64,000 bases of DNA from Campanula takesimana (Eukaryota > Streptophyta > Magnoliopsida > Asterales > Campanulaceae): assembly GCA_026119855.1 (NCBI GenBank), contig JAOWBW010000043.1, positions 1,364,001 to 1,428,000 on the forward strand, read 5' to 3'. A program made the position numbers and the translations under genes. The notes under the pieces are model-generated. The model saw only the letters and a list, made by a program, of their open reading frames with translations. It searched no databases and was not told the origin of the DNA. Shown in pieces: positions 46,898-58,508 of this stretch (its first letter is position 1; every line of letters starts with the position of its first letter).

Positions 46898-47952
46898 ATG
46901 ATTAATGATGAATCTGAACCTAAATCCACGACAGAATCTGCAGATGCACCAACTGTGAGGACAACTGACGGTAAAAATGAACAGTCACCTGACATGACAG
47001 ATGGTCAGACAGCAGCTGATTCTGGTTCAGATTCTGAAATCGCTGAAAATCAGGTAAGCAGAGGCAATGATGATGATGCAAGCATACAAGGAGATCATCT
47101 AACTTCCCAGGTTATTGGGGGAGTGGATAAAGGAGTGAAAACAAGAGGAAAACGAATAAATTATCGGGAATTAGCCGGTTTGGTATGCATGCAATCCGCG
47201 TACCATCAGGTAAGCTCTTGTTGTTTCGTTTCTAATTCTAAGCATGATGATGAGGCAGAAACCTTAAAAGTTAATAATTGGATCAATATCATGCAAGAGG
47301 AAGTGGTAAAATTTGAAAGGAAAGACGTTAGGTTCTTGGTTCGTAGGCCATCTAATACTGAATACTCCCTCCGTCCCACTAGAAGTGAGACTTCTTTCCT
47401 TTTTGGGCCGTCCCACTTAAAGTGAGACTACCCCAAATGGAAATGTTTTAATATACTTATATTCATCATTCACCACTATTTAACCTCACTCATTCTCTCT
47501 CTTCATTTTCCACCACTCATTTTATTCAACCAACACCACTATTTACCCCACTCATTCTCTCTCTTCATTTTCTACCACATATTTATCACTTTATCTTAAA
47601 TATCGTGCCCACTCCTCTAGTCTCACTCTCAATGGGACGGAGGGAGTATATGGTAGTTGTTACTTGTTGTACTCAATTATTGAGGATGAACCAAATAATC
47701 AAGGATTATGGTCTTAGAAGTGAAACCTTGACTGTATTTTGTGATAGCTTAAGTCCCCAGAATATTGCCAAGAATTCGGTACAACATTTCCTAACAAAGC
47801 ACATAGATATTAGGCATCATTTTATTATAGATCTCGTTGATCAAAAAATCATTACTCTTGAACATGTAAGCACAACGGATCAACTTGCTGATATCTTTAC
47901 CAAGGCTTTGGATTTCGAGAGATTTTCTCTCGGACTGTGTGATACCAGTTGA
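46898..47952 (+). pseudogene. Pol C-terminal fragment of copia 1, copy 2, split by a MITE
   Basis: The frame from 46898 repeats the acidic linker of copy 1 (NDESEPKSTTESADAP compared with DDESEPKNSTESAEPA), then RINYRELAGLVCMQSAYHQV. The Stowaway MITE at 47365-47646 interrupts it. The RNase H end resumes at about 47650 with CCTQLLRMNQIIKDYGL, LTVFCDS, TKHIDIRHHFI, STTDQLADIFTKAL and the end FSLGLCDTS at 47952. It is better preserved than copy 1 in the RNase H part. Confidence 0.85.
47365..47646. mobile_element. Stowaway-type MITE inserted in copia 1
   Basis: Ends CTCCCTCCGTCCCACT and ATGGGACGGAGGGAG; TA at 47363-47364 and 47647-47648. It is 282 bp and splits the pol fragment. Confidence 0.93.
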
Positions 47953-49109
47953 CTGCACAAGTGTGAAGACAACAGAATGCATAACTGTATAATTGTATAT
48001 TACAGTAATCACCAAAAAAATAAAAAAAAAATAAAAAAAAATCTGCATTCATTCCTTGCACGATTGTCTCTTGTGATCACTTGGTTAACTAAGTTTCTTG
48101 ACTCCGAGCTTTGACCCTTGAATGTGAGACCCTTCTTAACCTGATAATGAAAATTGTCTTGTTAATTCCTTCGTGTTGTTTATCATGGAGTGGGCACTCA
48201 ATCTAAGGTTACGGGGAAAATAAGCTGCCACCAGTCTTTGAAGTTACTACTCATTTAGGCAATGTGCTGACGTGTATTCATACATAACTTGAGAATCAGT
48301 GTAACACTGTATTGGGAGAGTGAAAAGCTCCTCCCCGTAACTGATTCATAAGTCATAAGACTTCAATGGGAGTGTTCTAGAGGCTGCATGATTGAAGGTA
48401 ATTCTCATTGAATTCCTGTGAGTTGAAACCGAGTCATGGACTGAGTTGATCATACTATGTCACACCAAAATTGAGACAATCTTCACTTGTGTGTTTAGGC
48501 ATAATTTTTCTAAGTTTTTTTTTCCTCCCTTGGTATCATCATCAGCAAATTGAATTGTTGTTCTTATATGTTAAAGATTGATGCTTTTCATGTGATTAAC
48601 GATAATCTAATGGCGTGATGTTCAAGTTTCACTGTGCAGTTGGTGGAAATTGTGTTACATTGTGGATAAATGGATTCAGTTGAATTTGGAAAGTTCTAAT
48701 TCTGGGACGGACAGTTTGTCTCAAAACATGGAAAAAGTTTAAATTTTAAAATCAAAATCCTTGTTTGTTTTGGAATTCAAATGAGTACTTCAATGTTTCT
48801 CGGTTCTCCCTACTCCTTGGCATACCCGAGTTCTTAGGAAGAATCACTGTCCTCCCTTGATATTTCCTCCATGTCAAATCTGGTTGTGAATTATGGTTTC
48901 GTATATCTTCTTCCTCATGTTTTCTAGCTACATTTCTCTCATCTCATCTTGTTCCTATTCTGCAAATGCTCTATCTCTAACATTTTTACAGAAATATCCG
49001 AGAATTTAGAAGAATCACTGAGTGATTGTGACATAAAATGATTGTTTGCCGCTGCTCTGATCAAGCTCGGGTATTTGTGTTGTTAAGCATCCAGCTGGTG
49101 CTAAGCAAC

Positions 49110-49190
49110 TTGTTCGTGCAACTGTGCGGACAACTGGTCACTCAACTGGACAGTCAACTGGTAAGTCAACTGGACAGTCAACTGGTAAGT
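49110..49190 (+). repeat. CAACTGG tandem repeat in copia 1
   Basis: A 24-bp unit containing CAACTGGACAGT and CAACTGGTAAGT is repeated about two and a half times, with more CAACTG words on either side. Confidence 0.85.
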
Positions 49191-49275
49191 ACATCTTCTG
49201 CAGAACTCTTTGGTTTATAAAGGTTTGCTGCGATATGAGTTGAGAATTATGATGCTCTTAGAGGTATTTTTGTTG

Positions 49276-49503
49276 GGGAGATTCAAATTTAGGGGGAGTG
49301 GAAGATATTCATAATTTTCTTTCTTTGAGTTTGATGGTTCTTCTCAAAAAGGGGGAGAAAGATGATGTGGTCTTCATATTCAGGGGGAGAAAAAAGTGTT
49401 CTAAAAATGTATTTAGGGGGAGTAGAATCCAATGTACAAATTTAGGGGGAGAGATTATTGGTTGATTGGATGTTTTGATCAGAACCACAAAGATAGGGGA
49501 GAT
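49276..49503 (+). promoter_or_regulatory. Serial polypurine tracts before the 3' LTR of copia 1
   Basis: AGGGGGAG or a close form occurs near 49274, 49291, 49350, 49383, 49422, 49446 and 49495. The last, AGGGGAGAT, adjoins the LTR and is the expected priming site. Confidence 0.75.
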
Positions 49504-50186
49504 TGAAAGAGTATGAAATACTCTTATGCTTTATTTTGGATCTTTGTGATTCTGATTTATTTAATGTATATATTTAAAGTTTATTTAATTTAGGAATTAT
49601 GTGTATATTTAGTTTAATTTAATTATAGTTTAATAATTGTTTATTTTAGGATATTGATTTTGATTTAGTTGACTAACATACTAATGTTTATCTATGGTAA
49701 GTTAGGGTTTTGTGTTATAGGTAAGGAAGGACTCTCAACAAGGAATGATTGGATGATTGCCAACCAAAAGTATCTCCACGCCAAGGACTCTAAAATGCGT
49801 GGTCTATAAGATGGCGATCTCAATCAGTCCATAATACGTTTTTTACAGAATTATTCAGAGAGAGTTCTCACTGTTCTTGAAGTTCTTATTCATTAAGAGT
49901 TCAAGTATTTTTATGTTTAGTCTATTCAAGATAGAATAGGTTTTGATCTTTTAATTGTTTTTGTTTCTTTCATTGTCTTGTATTCTGTAAGACATTTTGA
50001 TTAATGAAAGTTTTCCAGCAAGGAATTTCTTGCTGAAGTTTTTATTCTGAGTTTGATTTTATTCCGCTGCAATTTTTATTTACTCTGTTCGTCGCCAGTT
50101 GACACAACAGTTGACTTGACACTTGTGAGATCAACTGTACTGTCAAGTGGTTGTTTTCCAGAACAGTCCTAGCTACATTTCTTTCA
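49504..50186 (+). repeat. 3' LTR of copia 1
   Basis: It is 683 bp, TGAAAGAGTA to TTTCTTTCA, followed by the TACTT duplication. Confidence 0.94.
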
Positions 50187-50250
50187 TACTTTAATTATGT
50201 GAGGGATTCTCGGAGGAGATTGCTCCAATATTAACAATGTCCGTAATGAG

Positions 50251-50535
50251 ACCGCGTCGAGGCATTTCGAGTTAGGAAGGAGAAGGTCTATTTCAATTCT
50301 TAGGGTTGGGGGAGGTTTGGTCAAATTAGGGCTTCAGGATTTTGGTGAGACTGTGAGTATGGATGGGGAGGGGAGGGGGGTAGGTTCGGTGAGGGGCGCC
50401 GGAGCAACGAGGGGAAGAGGGCCGGAGTGAATTGTTTACAAGGGAATTGTATTTTGGGCAAGAATAATTCGCATCAAGGCCACAAAAAAGTCACAAAATC
50501 TTATGTGTAATGATTTAATTGGTGTTTTTAATTAG
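50251..50535 (+). repeat. Right copy of the duplicated segment
   Basis: It matches 39917-40233, with a shorter GGGGA run. It continues without a break into the complete hAT MITE, so this copy is the undisturbed one. Confidence 0.85.
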
Positions 50536-50633
50536 AGTGTGACGGTTTCATTATCGATGCAACCAATAAAATATCGTCACCTCATGTTGTAAGCAAAATT
50601 TTGTGAGCTTATTTTGTGCCCCTAGCATTGCTC
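50461..50633. mobile_element. hAT-type MITE
   Basis: The 8-bp duplication TTTGGGCA flanks it (50453-50460 and 50634-50641). The right end, inverted, reads GAGCAATGCTAGGGGCACAA, the same family as 25214-25394. Confidence 0.85.
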
Positions 50634-50689
50634 TTTGGGCAATGCTAAGTTTACAAAACGAATGATACAATGTGGTGTGTTGGCGATAT

Positions 50690-51238
50690 AGTTATAAATC
50701 CCATCCCGTCAAAAATCGGTGCGATACAGGTATAGTTCCGTCCCAGGTTTTGTATTGCCCTGAACCGCCACGTACCGTCCAATCGAACCGAACCGACCGA
50801 GATGATTGTACCGGTCGGTGCGCGAAAAGAAAGACTTTTAAACAAATTTTTAATTGTCGGACCTAATAAAAATATATTCAAACTTGGTTTTTTTTTTTTT
50901 TTTGTTTTTTTGAAAAACTATGCCCTAAATTTATACTTCACGATTAATCAACATCCATTCAGCGCAATAGACTTTCAAGGTCGTCAACAGGAACAAAGCA
51001 GCATGTGTAGTCCGAGAAATTGAAGCTGCAAATCAGTAATTTATAAAGCAATCTAGACTAAACTTATGCTAGTATTGGTATAGTTTGATGATAAAATACA
51101 AGATTCTGTAAAATTTTGTTGAACATATGTTATATATAATTATCTTAAAAAGTATTAAAAAGTGCGGTAAATCCGGTACCCGTACGTCCCGTCCCAATGG
51201 CAAAACCGGTGCGACGGGACGTTATTTATAACTATGGG
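50690..51238. mobile_element. TIR element with 9-bp duplication
   Basis: TGGCGATAT is repeated exactly on both sides (50681-50689 and 51239-51247). The ends hold AGTTATAAAT in inverted orientation, then CCCGTC-type words. The interior is rich in CCGGTACC-like words. There is no transposase. Confidence 0.75.
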
Positions 51239-51247
51239 TGGCGATAT

Positions 51248-52215
51248 GTAATTGGCCACATCGATAGTAAACCCGACGCATTCTAATTAAAATATATCAA
51301 CACAATTATGACACCTCATTTTGTAAACTACATTTTATAGCCATCTTTTATAACTTTATTATTTCCCTTGTACATTTTAAAACATGTTTTAGTTTTACCA
51401 CTACGTTTATTTTTAATTTTTGTAGTACCTTTTATTGAGATAAGTTTCAATTTTACAGCTACATTTTTTTTTTTTACCATTGTAATAAAATAAATAGTTT
51501 AATTTTATGCCCAAGTTTTAACATCGTTAATTTTGATTAATTGAGTTGTTGATGTAGCATCCACTATGTATGTACAAAAATCGCGCTTCTCATGCGACGT
51601 GCCAAACATACAAATTACAATTTCGAGTGGGTGATTTGTAAAATATTGCGCCACGGCTCTATATCTAATGCAACTATACGATGTTGTTGGTGGAAAATTA
51701 AGCACCATAACGAGTGAATATCAAGAGGCGATTTAGGGTTTTCACTAGATATTTTGCTAGGGTTTTAGAGGCAATAGTCAGAGGCGAGAAAGAGTTTTTA
51801 TTAGCGTACAATAGACGATCGTGAATGCTTCTAGAAGGAAAAGACAAAATTGTGAAATAAAAAATGAAAACTGAAATGAAGGTTGTCAAAAATCAATGAC
51901 CTTTGGGTCGTCAGATTTGCACACATCTCAGGCCGTCTTCCGTATTTAGCCACGTGTCAAGATTTAATTGGTTTCACAGTGTTTTCAAAAATTATTTTTG
52001 ATATAATTTTAAAATATTTATAAATCTATTAGATTTATATAGAAAAAATAAAACAACATCACCAAATTTCAAAAAAAATAAATAAATTATTCTTTATTTA
52101 TAGATTTGTAAAGATCAAATTTCATATATTTTGAAGCATAATCTAATCTATTTTGGAACACAATCTATAACACTCTTTTTTAAGAATAATTTTTAAATTT
52201 AATTTCGAATTGTAT
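51248..52215. other. Intron stretch, no gene seen
   Basis: AT-rich sequence. Short frames (51505-51708 and 51698-51889, minus) have no recognised content. Confidence 0.55.
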
Positions 52216-52220
52216 GATAT

Positions 52221-52420
52221 TGTTAGAATATCCCACAATTATTGGGATATCTCTTTGTAAATATTGTGATAATATTCTCGTACATATCTTAGCTATTGTA
52301 TAGGGTTTAGTTTCCTTAGATAAGTATAGATCCTAGAATTATGGCACAAGTAAATATCTTTTGTATTTTGTATTTATACCCATTGGAGATAATGAGAATG
52401 GCACGGATTCTATTCTTTCA
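52221..52420 (+). repeat. 5' LTR of copia 3
   Basis: It is 200 bp, TGTTAGAATATCCCAC to TATTCTTTCA. It differs from the 3' copy at very few sites (for example CACAATTATT compared with CACAGTTATT). Confidence 0.95.
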
Positions 52421-52470
52421 TGGTAATCAGAGACCTAGGTTTTAATCTCTTCCGCTGCGCCTAAGTCCCT

Positions 52471-53826
52471 GTGCCGTCTTTATTTTTTTCTCGTTTTCTC
52501 CCTTTTCCGTCATCAACTATGCCTTCTGGTTCTTCTGGTTCTTTGTTTCACCCAGCTCTTGCGGTGTCAAACATCAAGAACCATATCGCCATAGTTCTTG
52601 ATCTTGAACACGTCCAGTATGCTACTTGGGCGGAGTTATTTAAGGTCCATGCTCGTGCGGTGAAGGTAATTCATCACATCATTCCTCCGAAGAAGGGAAA
52701 GATGAAGGAACCAACAACCGACGACGAGATTGAGATGTGGTCCACCCTTGATGCCACGGTTTTGGGGTGGATCTACACCACCATCTCAAATGATCTTCTT
52801 GAAACCATTCTCGAGCCCGACTGCACCGCTATGTCCGCTTGGAACCGGCTTGTTGATATATTCCAGGACAATATGAACTCCAGGGCCGTAACTCTTGAAC
52901 AAGAGTTCTCTCATACGGTCATGGAGTCCTTTCCCTCTGCATCCGCCTATTGTCAACATCTGAAACAACTATCTGATCAGTTGAAGAATGTTGGGTCCCC
53001 GGTTTCGAATGAACGGTTAGTATTGCAGATGGTAGCCGGGCTATCTGAGGCATATAATGGCGTGGGCACGTTACTTTGGCAGAGTAACCCGCTTCCACAA
53101 TTCTATCAAGCTAGATCAATGGTTACTCTCGAGGAAGCTGGGCTTCAGAAAAAGGCTGCAACTACTTCTGCCCTCATGGTCCGTGAACTGGTTACCCCAT
53201 CTCCTCCTGCTCCGGGTTCATTTGTGCATCCCAGTCCGACAGGTAGTGGCTCAAAAACTGTAGGTAAAGGCTCGGGCAAAGGACAGAAGAATAACAAGAA
53301 TAGTGGTAAAGGTGGTCCTCGTGCAGGGTCTTCTTCTGGCAGCCGCACCACTGATCCAGCCCCTGCTTGGGAGTCTACTTGGAGTCCTAATGGGGCCCAG
53401 TCTTGGGGAGGTCCGTACTGGCCATGGCCTGTTCCGCCGTGTCCTTATCCAGCCACACCGGCTAATACCTGGCCAAGATCGGTTACAAACCCTAGACAGC
53501 CTTCTCCTGGAGTCTTAGGCCCACGTCCTCCACAGGCATATGCGGCTTCGGGTTCTACTGCTACAGACGTCGAGGCTGCGATGCACAATTTTGGAATGGC
53601 ACCTCCTCCTCCGAACTGGTTCATGGATTCTGGTGCTACATCTCATGCAACCTCTTCATCAGGTACTCTTACGCCTTATTTCAATTTAAGCACTAAACAT
53701 GGCATCATTTTTGGTAATGGTAAGTCGATTCCAATACATGGTTATGGTCACACATCGTTGAACCCTCCTCATCCTCCCCTCGTTCTTCGCAATGTTCTCA
53801 TTCCCCTCACATTGTTAAAAATTTAG
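52471..53826 (+). pseudogene. gag and protease of copia 3
   Basis: The polyprotein probably starts at the Met at 52519 (MPSGSSGSLFHP). The UBN2-type gag domain covers about residues 20-240 (TWAELFKVHARAVKV, LEQEFSHTVMESFPSASAY, GSPVSNERLVLQMVAGL). A Gly/Ser/Pro-rich linker follows with no CCHC knuckle, as in several plant copia lineages. The protease site is NWFMDSGATSHAT near 53615. The frame ends at 53824-53826 after LRNVLIP; one base appears to have been lost just before, since another frame reads on as VKNLVSVRKF. Apart from that frameshift the region is intact. Confidence 0.88.
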
Positions 53827-55328
53827 TGTCTGTTCGAAAATTTACTTCTGATAATTCAGTCTCCATTGAATTTGATCCGTTTGGTTTTTCTGTGAAGGAT
53901 TTCCGGACGAGGAGGCACATTCTGAGATGTAACAGTCGTGGTGATCTTTATCCGTTCTCTACCGGTCCCGCTGTTTCTGCGTCTTCGCCTTCAGTTTTTG
54001 TTGCTTCTTCTACTTTGTGGCACAAAAGGTTGGGTCATCCTGGCGCACCTATCATAGATTTGCTTAGGAAAAATAAAACGATAGATTGTAGGCCTTCATC
54101 TGGTTCACATATTTGTCATGCCTGTGCTTTGGGCAAACATGTAAAACTTCCTTTTGATTCATCTCAATCTAAAACGTTGGTACCATTTGATATTATTCAT
54201 AGTGATATTTGGACTTCTCCCTTGTTGAGCTCTTCAGGTCATCGCTATTATGTGTTATTTCTGGATGATTACTCTAAATATCTCTGGTTATTTCCCATTG
54301 CAAATAAATCTAATGTTTATTCTACGTTTCTTTCGTTTCGTGCTTACATTCGTACTCAGTTTGAACGGGACATTAAAACTTTTCAATGTGATAATGGTTG
54401 TGAATTTGATAATACTCAATTTGTGAATTTTTGCAAAGTCAATGGTTTAGATTTTCGTCTCTCATGTCCCTACACTTCTCCTCAAAATGGGATGGCAGAA
54501 CGAAAAATTCGAACCATCAATAACATGGTTCGTACCATGTTAGCTCATGCTTCCATTCCTCCTCAATTTTGGCATCATGCTGCTCTTTCCGCTACCTATC
54601 TTTTAAACATTCTTCCTCATAAGTCCTTATCATATGAGTCTCCTCTTAAAATTCTCTATGCTAAGGATCCCACTTATAATCATCTTCGGGTGTTCGGGTG
54701 TCTGTGTTATCCGTTGTTTCCCTCTACAACCATAAACAAACTTCAAGCCCGATCCACACCATGTGTCTTCTTGGGGTATCCGTCTAATCATCGAGGTTTT
54801 AAGTGTTACGATTTGTCCTCTCGCAAAATACTCATTAATCGTCATGTTCTGTTTGATGAACAACAATTTCCTTTTGCTTCTTTGACAAAATCGTCTCCAT
54901 CTTCATATAATTTCCTCGATAATGGCCTGTCTCCTTATTTAGCACATCATTGGCTTCAATCCAGCCAAATCCTTCGGCCTGGTCCATCTCCTGTTCTTGA
55001 CGTGGCCCAACAGCCGTCGGCCCAGACTGATCTTGTTCAGTCTCTTCCTGACCTACCTACTCCTTTCTCTTGTGGGCCAGCCTAGTCTGATCCGATTCTA
55101 TCTAACCCAAACAGCCCTCCGAGGTCTCCTTCTGGTCCCTCCGTCCCACCTCCTAGTGTCCAGTCCCCTCTCCCTTTGCGTCCTGGGCCCATTACAAGGA
55201 GTCAACGTGGGATTCATAAACCCAAAGTTCATTTTAATTTAAATGTTACTGCCCCTCCCTCTCCTATTCCCCGTTCTCCCATTTTAGCGTTGAATGATCA
55301 TGATTGGAAACTTGCCATGGTTGATGAG
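53826..55328 (+). pseudogene. Integrase of copia 3
   Basis: The GAG-pre segment LWHKRLGHPGAP with HHCC residues (to CHACALGKH) is followed by the catalytic core: Asp in IIHSDIW, Asp in FQCDNGCEF and Glu in SPQNGMAERKIR, so D, D and E are all kept. The C-terminal RVFGCLCYPLFP and CVFLGYPSNHRGFKC segments are typical of copia. A TAG at 55083-55085 (CGPA*SD) interrupts the linker to reverse transcriptase, and 55329 is the insertion point of a solo LTR. Confidence 0.9.
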
Positions 55329-57011
55329 TGTTGGTCCCAAAGGGCAACAAGGGTATGAAAAATAGCTAGAGGGGGGGTGAATAGCTGTTTTAAAATTCTT
55401 TTCGTACCCTTTTGCAATTCAATGGCAGATGCGCACAACTCTTATTTTGGCTAAGTATAGCGCGCGGTAAGAGTGTGAAATGCACAGCGGAAATTTAAAG
55501 CAGCTCTGCGCAGGGTATACTGCGCAGAGATAAAAACGCACGCGCTAAGTATGAGGCTAAAGAGTGGCGCAAAATGGGATTCTAAGGCAAATGAGCAATA
55601 ACAATTACATCATCAAAGAGTGGCAATCTGAAAGATCAAACAAAGCAGTTCATAAAAGGTTAAGCAGGGAATATGCAATAAGTAATGAACACGCTATTTG
55701 GAGAGGTTCGATCGATGAAAGATCTACATCCTCTACCAAGATGGTTAGTCTTGGATTTCTAATGGAGATCTTATTATATGAGAGAGTATTACAAATTACA
55801 ACATTTGAGCTCAATACTAACTCAAGATCTATTATCTATGAAGAACAAATCCTAAACTAAACCGGTGTATCTCAAGAGGTTAGATCAAAATAATCAAAAC
55901 TTCAAGAGGTGTGTGTGTGACAGAAATTCTGGGCTCTATGAATATGAAAGATGAAGAGCACCAAGAATTCTGGTGATATAGGCTTTGTGATATGAGCAGG
56001 AGTTTTGAAGGTTTGAAGATCTTGAAGGCTGTTCTAAAGAATCTGGAAAAACTAAGCAGCAGACTTCAGATCTTCATGGTTTCTCAGTGAAGCATGAAAC
56101 TCGAGCTCTGAAGCATAGTGGCCAACAAGAGGGGCTTGATCAAAGGTGATGATCAAGGGCCAATGAAAAGGGCTAAATCAAAAGGCAGCTTCAAGGGCAG
56201 CTTGGAAATGAAGATGAGCAGGCTATTTATAGCTGAGATCTTGAATATAGCCGTTGGAGCTCTGAGCAAGGACAATGAGCTGGCACAAGGTGATTGGTGC
56301 GCATGTGTCCTTTATAGCCGTTGGAGCTCTAATCAAAGATGATGACCTGGCACAATATGATTGGTGCGCAGGTATATAGAGCCGTTGGAGACTGAGCATG
56401 AAGACCAAATTCAAAAGCTTCTTCTAGAAGGTTGACAGCTGTCTTCACTTGAGATATTTCTTTGAAGCGTGTCTCCACCAATGGTTTTGCTGAGCGTGCT
56501 TATTTTGTCGTTTGTGCACATCTCAGCTTTTTAATAAGCGTGCATCTTCTAAGCGTTTTTCCAAACTTTCTAGAATGTGAGATCAGGAGATGAGGAACTT
56601 GACCAAGGTTGAGTGTCCGTGCACAAAGGTATGCGCATTGTCGGCGCTCATGGATGCTGCGCATGGGCATCATGCGCACCATGCTTGGTCACGAAAAGAT
56701 CTCTTCGGAGTTGGGGAATAAGGCCTTGAAAAACTGAGCAGAGTCAAATGTTTGCGCAAGATGTCTATGCGCAGTGGCGACCTGCGCAGAGAACATCCTG
56801 CGCAGTGAAATGAATCTTGCTTAGGAAATCTTTGATCCTTCAACGCTTCAAGTCCTATCATCTAAGCCTATACTATAAAAAGGACTTAGCTAAAGATTGA
56901 AGTTATAAACTTCTTTACATGAGGTCCTAAAGTCCGTAAAAATACTTATAGGTGATGGTATCAATCAATTCTAACAAATGTAGGAGGGTTAAGTGATAAG
57001 CATACCCAACA
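55329..57011. repeat. Solo LTR inserted in copia 3
   Basis: It starts TGTTGGTCCC and ends ATACCCAACA with the 5-bp duplication ATGAG on both sides (55324-55328 and 57012-57016), so it is a retrotransposon LTR left after recombination. It is 1683 bp. Inside, an AGAGGGGGGGTGAATAG word near 55368 is common in plant LTRs, and GCGCA/TGCGCAG words and two copies of an AGCCGTTGGAGCTCT segment recur. No internal domain is present. The strand is not certain. Confidence 0.85.
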
Positions 57012-57016
57012 ATGAG

Positions 57017-58508
57017 TTTAATGCTTTAATTGCAAATAAGACGTGGGAGTTGGTGCCTCGTCCTCCTGATACTAATGTCATCCATTCCATGTGTATTTTT
57101 ACACATAAGTACAGGTCGGATGGGTCTTTCAAGAGGTATAAATCTCGATTAGTTGGGGATGGGAAGACTCAGCGAGTTGGCATTGATTGTGGTGAAACAT
57201 TTAGCCCAGTGGTTAAACCAGCTACCATTCGCACGGTTCTGAGTATTTCCCTATCTAAGGGTTGGGCTATTCACCAATTAGATGTGAAAAATGCTTTTTT
57301 GCATGGTGACCTTTAGGAGACAGTTTACATGCATCAGCCGGTCGGTTTTCGTGATAAGAGGTTTCCGGATCATGTTTGTTTACTACGTAAGTCATTATAT
57401 GGGCTTAAACAGGCACCTCGGGCATGGTCTACACGATTTGCTGATTTCGTGTCGACTATTGGGTTTGTTCAAAGTAAGTCGGATCACTCTCTTTTTTGTC
57501 TTTCATCAAGGTGAGGCTATGGCTTATCTTCTCGTCTATGTCGACGATATAATCTTGACAGCCTCTTCTGACACTCTTCGTTGCTTCTTTATTGATCGTC
57601 TAAGTGCTGAGTTTGCTATGAAGGACTTGGGTCCTTTGAGTTACTTTCTCGGGATTGCGGTTTCTCGTCAGAATGGGAACCTTTTTCTCTCTCAACGAAA
57701 GTACGCCACTGAGATTGTGGAACGAGCTGGGATGTCGTCGTGTAAACTGTCTCTTACACCGGTTGACACAAAACCCAAGCTTGGAGTCTCTTTGGCCGGT
57801 CCTCTATTCTCGGACCCCTCTCTTTATCGTAGTTTGGCTGGTGCTTTGCAGTACCTCACGTTCACTCGGCCTGACATTCAGTACGCCGTCCAGCAGGTGT
57901 GTTTATTTATGCATGCCCCACATGATGTGCATATGCAGGCTTTGAAGCGCATCATACGGTACATTCACGGCACACTTGAATATGGACTTTATCTCTACCC
58001 ATCAACCATCTCCTCTCTCGTCTCCTACATAGATGCAGATTGGGCAGGTTGTCCAGATACGAGGCGGTCTACTTCGGGATATTGTGTCTTTCTTGGGGAC
58101 AATCTGATTTCTTGGCCGGCCAAACGCCAGGCAGTGTTGTCTCGGTCAAGCGCTGAGGCTGAATATCGTGGGGTTGCCAATGTGGTGTCGGAGTCTTGTT
58201 GGCTCCGTAATTTATTGCTTGAACTCAAGTGTTCGATCCATCGAGCTACTATTGTGTATTGCGATAATGTTAGTGCGGTTTATCTATCGACTAATCCTGT
58301 TCAAAATCAACGCACTAAACATATTGAGATGGACATCCACTTTGTTCGTGACAAGGTTGCCAAAGGTGAAGTCCGCGTTTTCCATGTTCCGTCTCGACAT
58401 CAGATTGCCGACATTTTCACTAAAGGGCTACTTTTGATATTATTTGATGATTTTCGGGACAGTCTGAATGTTCGTTCTCCTACCGTTTCGACTGTGGGGG
58501 AGTGTTAG
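57017..58508 (+). pseudogene. Reverse transcriptase and RNase H of copia 3
   Basis: Reverse transcriptase starts NALIANKTWELVPRP and runs to HQLDVKNAFLHGDL, where TAG at 57314-57316 interrupts. It goes on as ETVYMHQPVGF, then SLYGLKQAPRAW, then a one-base shift near 57510, then LLVYVDDIILTASS with the YVDD catalytic pair. RNase H shows YIDADWAGCPDTRRSTSGY, SSAEAEYRG and TKHIEMDIHFV. It ends ADIFTKGL near 58430. Two breaks in about 490 codons; otherwise conserved. Confidence 0.92.

Larger units (their letters stand above)
42161..50186 (+). mobile_element. Ty1/copia element (copia 1), complete ends, chimeric interior
   Basis: LTRs at 42161-42844 and 49504-50186 differ at roughly 14 sites by eye. 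The target duplication TACTT is perfect (42156-42160 and 50187-50191). Inside are gag-protease, a gap where integrase and most of reverse transcriptase should be, an RNase H end, an inverted scrap, an older LTR-like piece, a second RNase H end hit by a Stowaway MITE, and a repeat-rich tail. It cannot be autonomous. It inserted into the LTR of copia 2. Confidence 0.92.
41987..50235 (-). repeat. 5' LTR of copia 2, split by copia 1
   Basis: The LTR occupies 41987-42160 and resumes at 50192-50235. On the minus strand it begins TGTTAATATTGGAGCAATCT. The 8-kb copia 1 element sits inside it with a TACTT duplication. About 220 bp of LTR remain. Confidence 0.65.
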
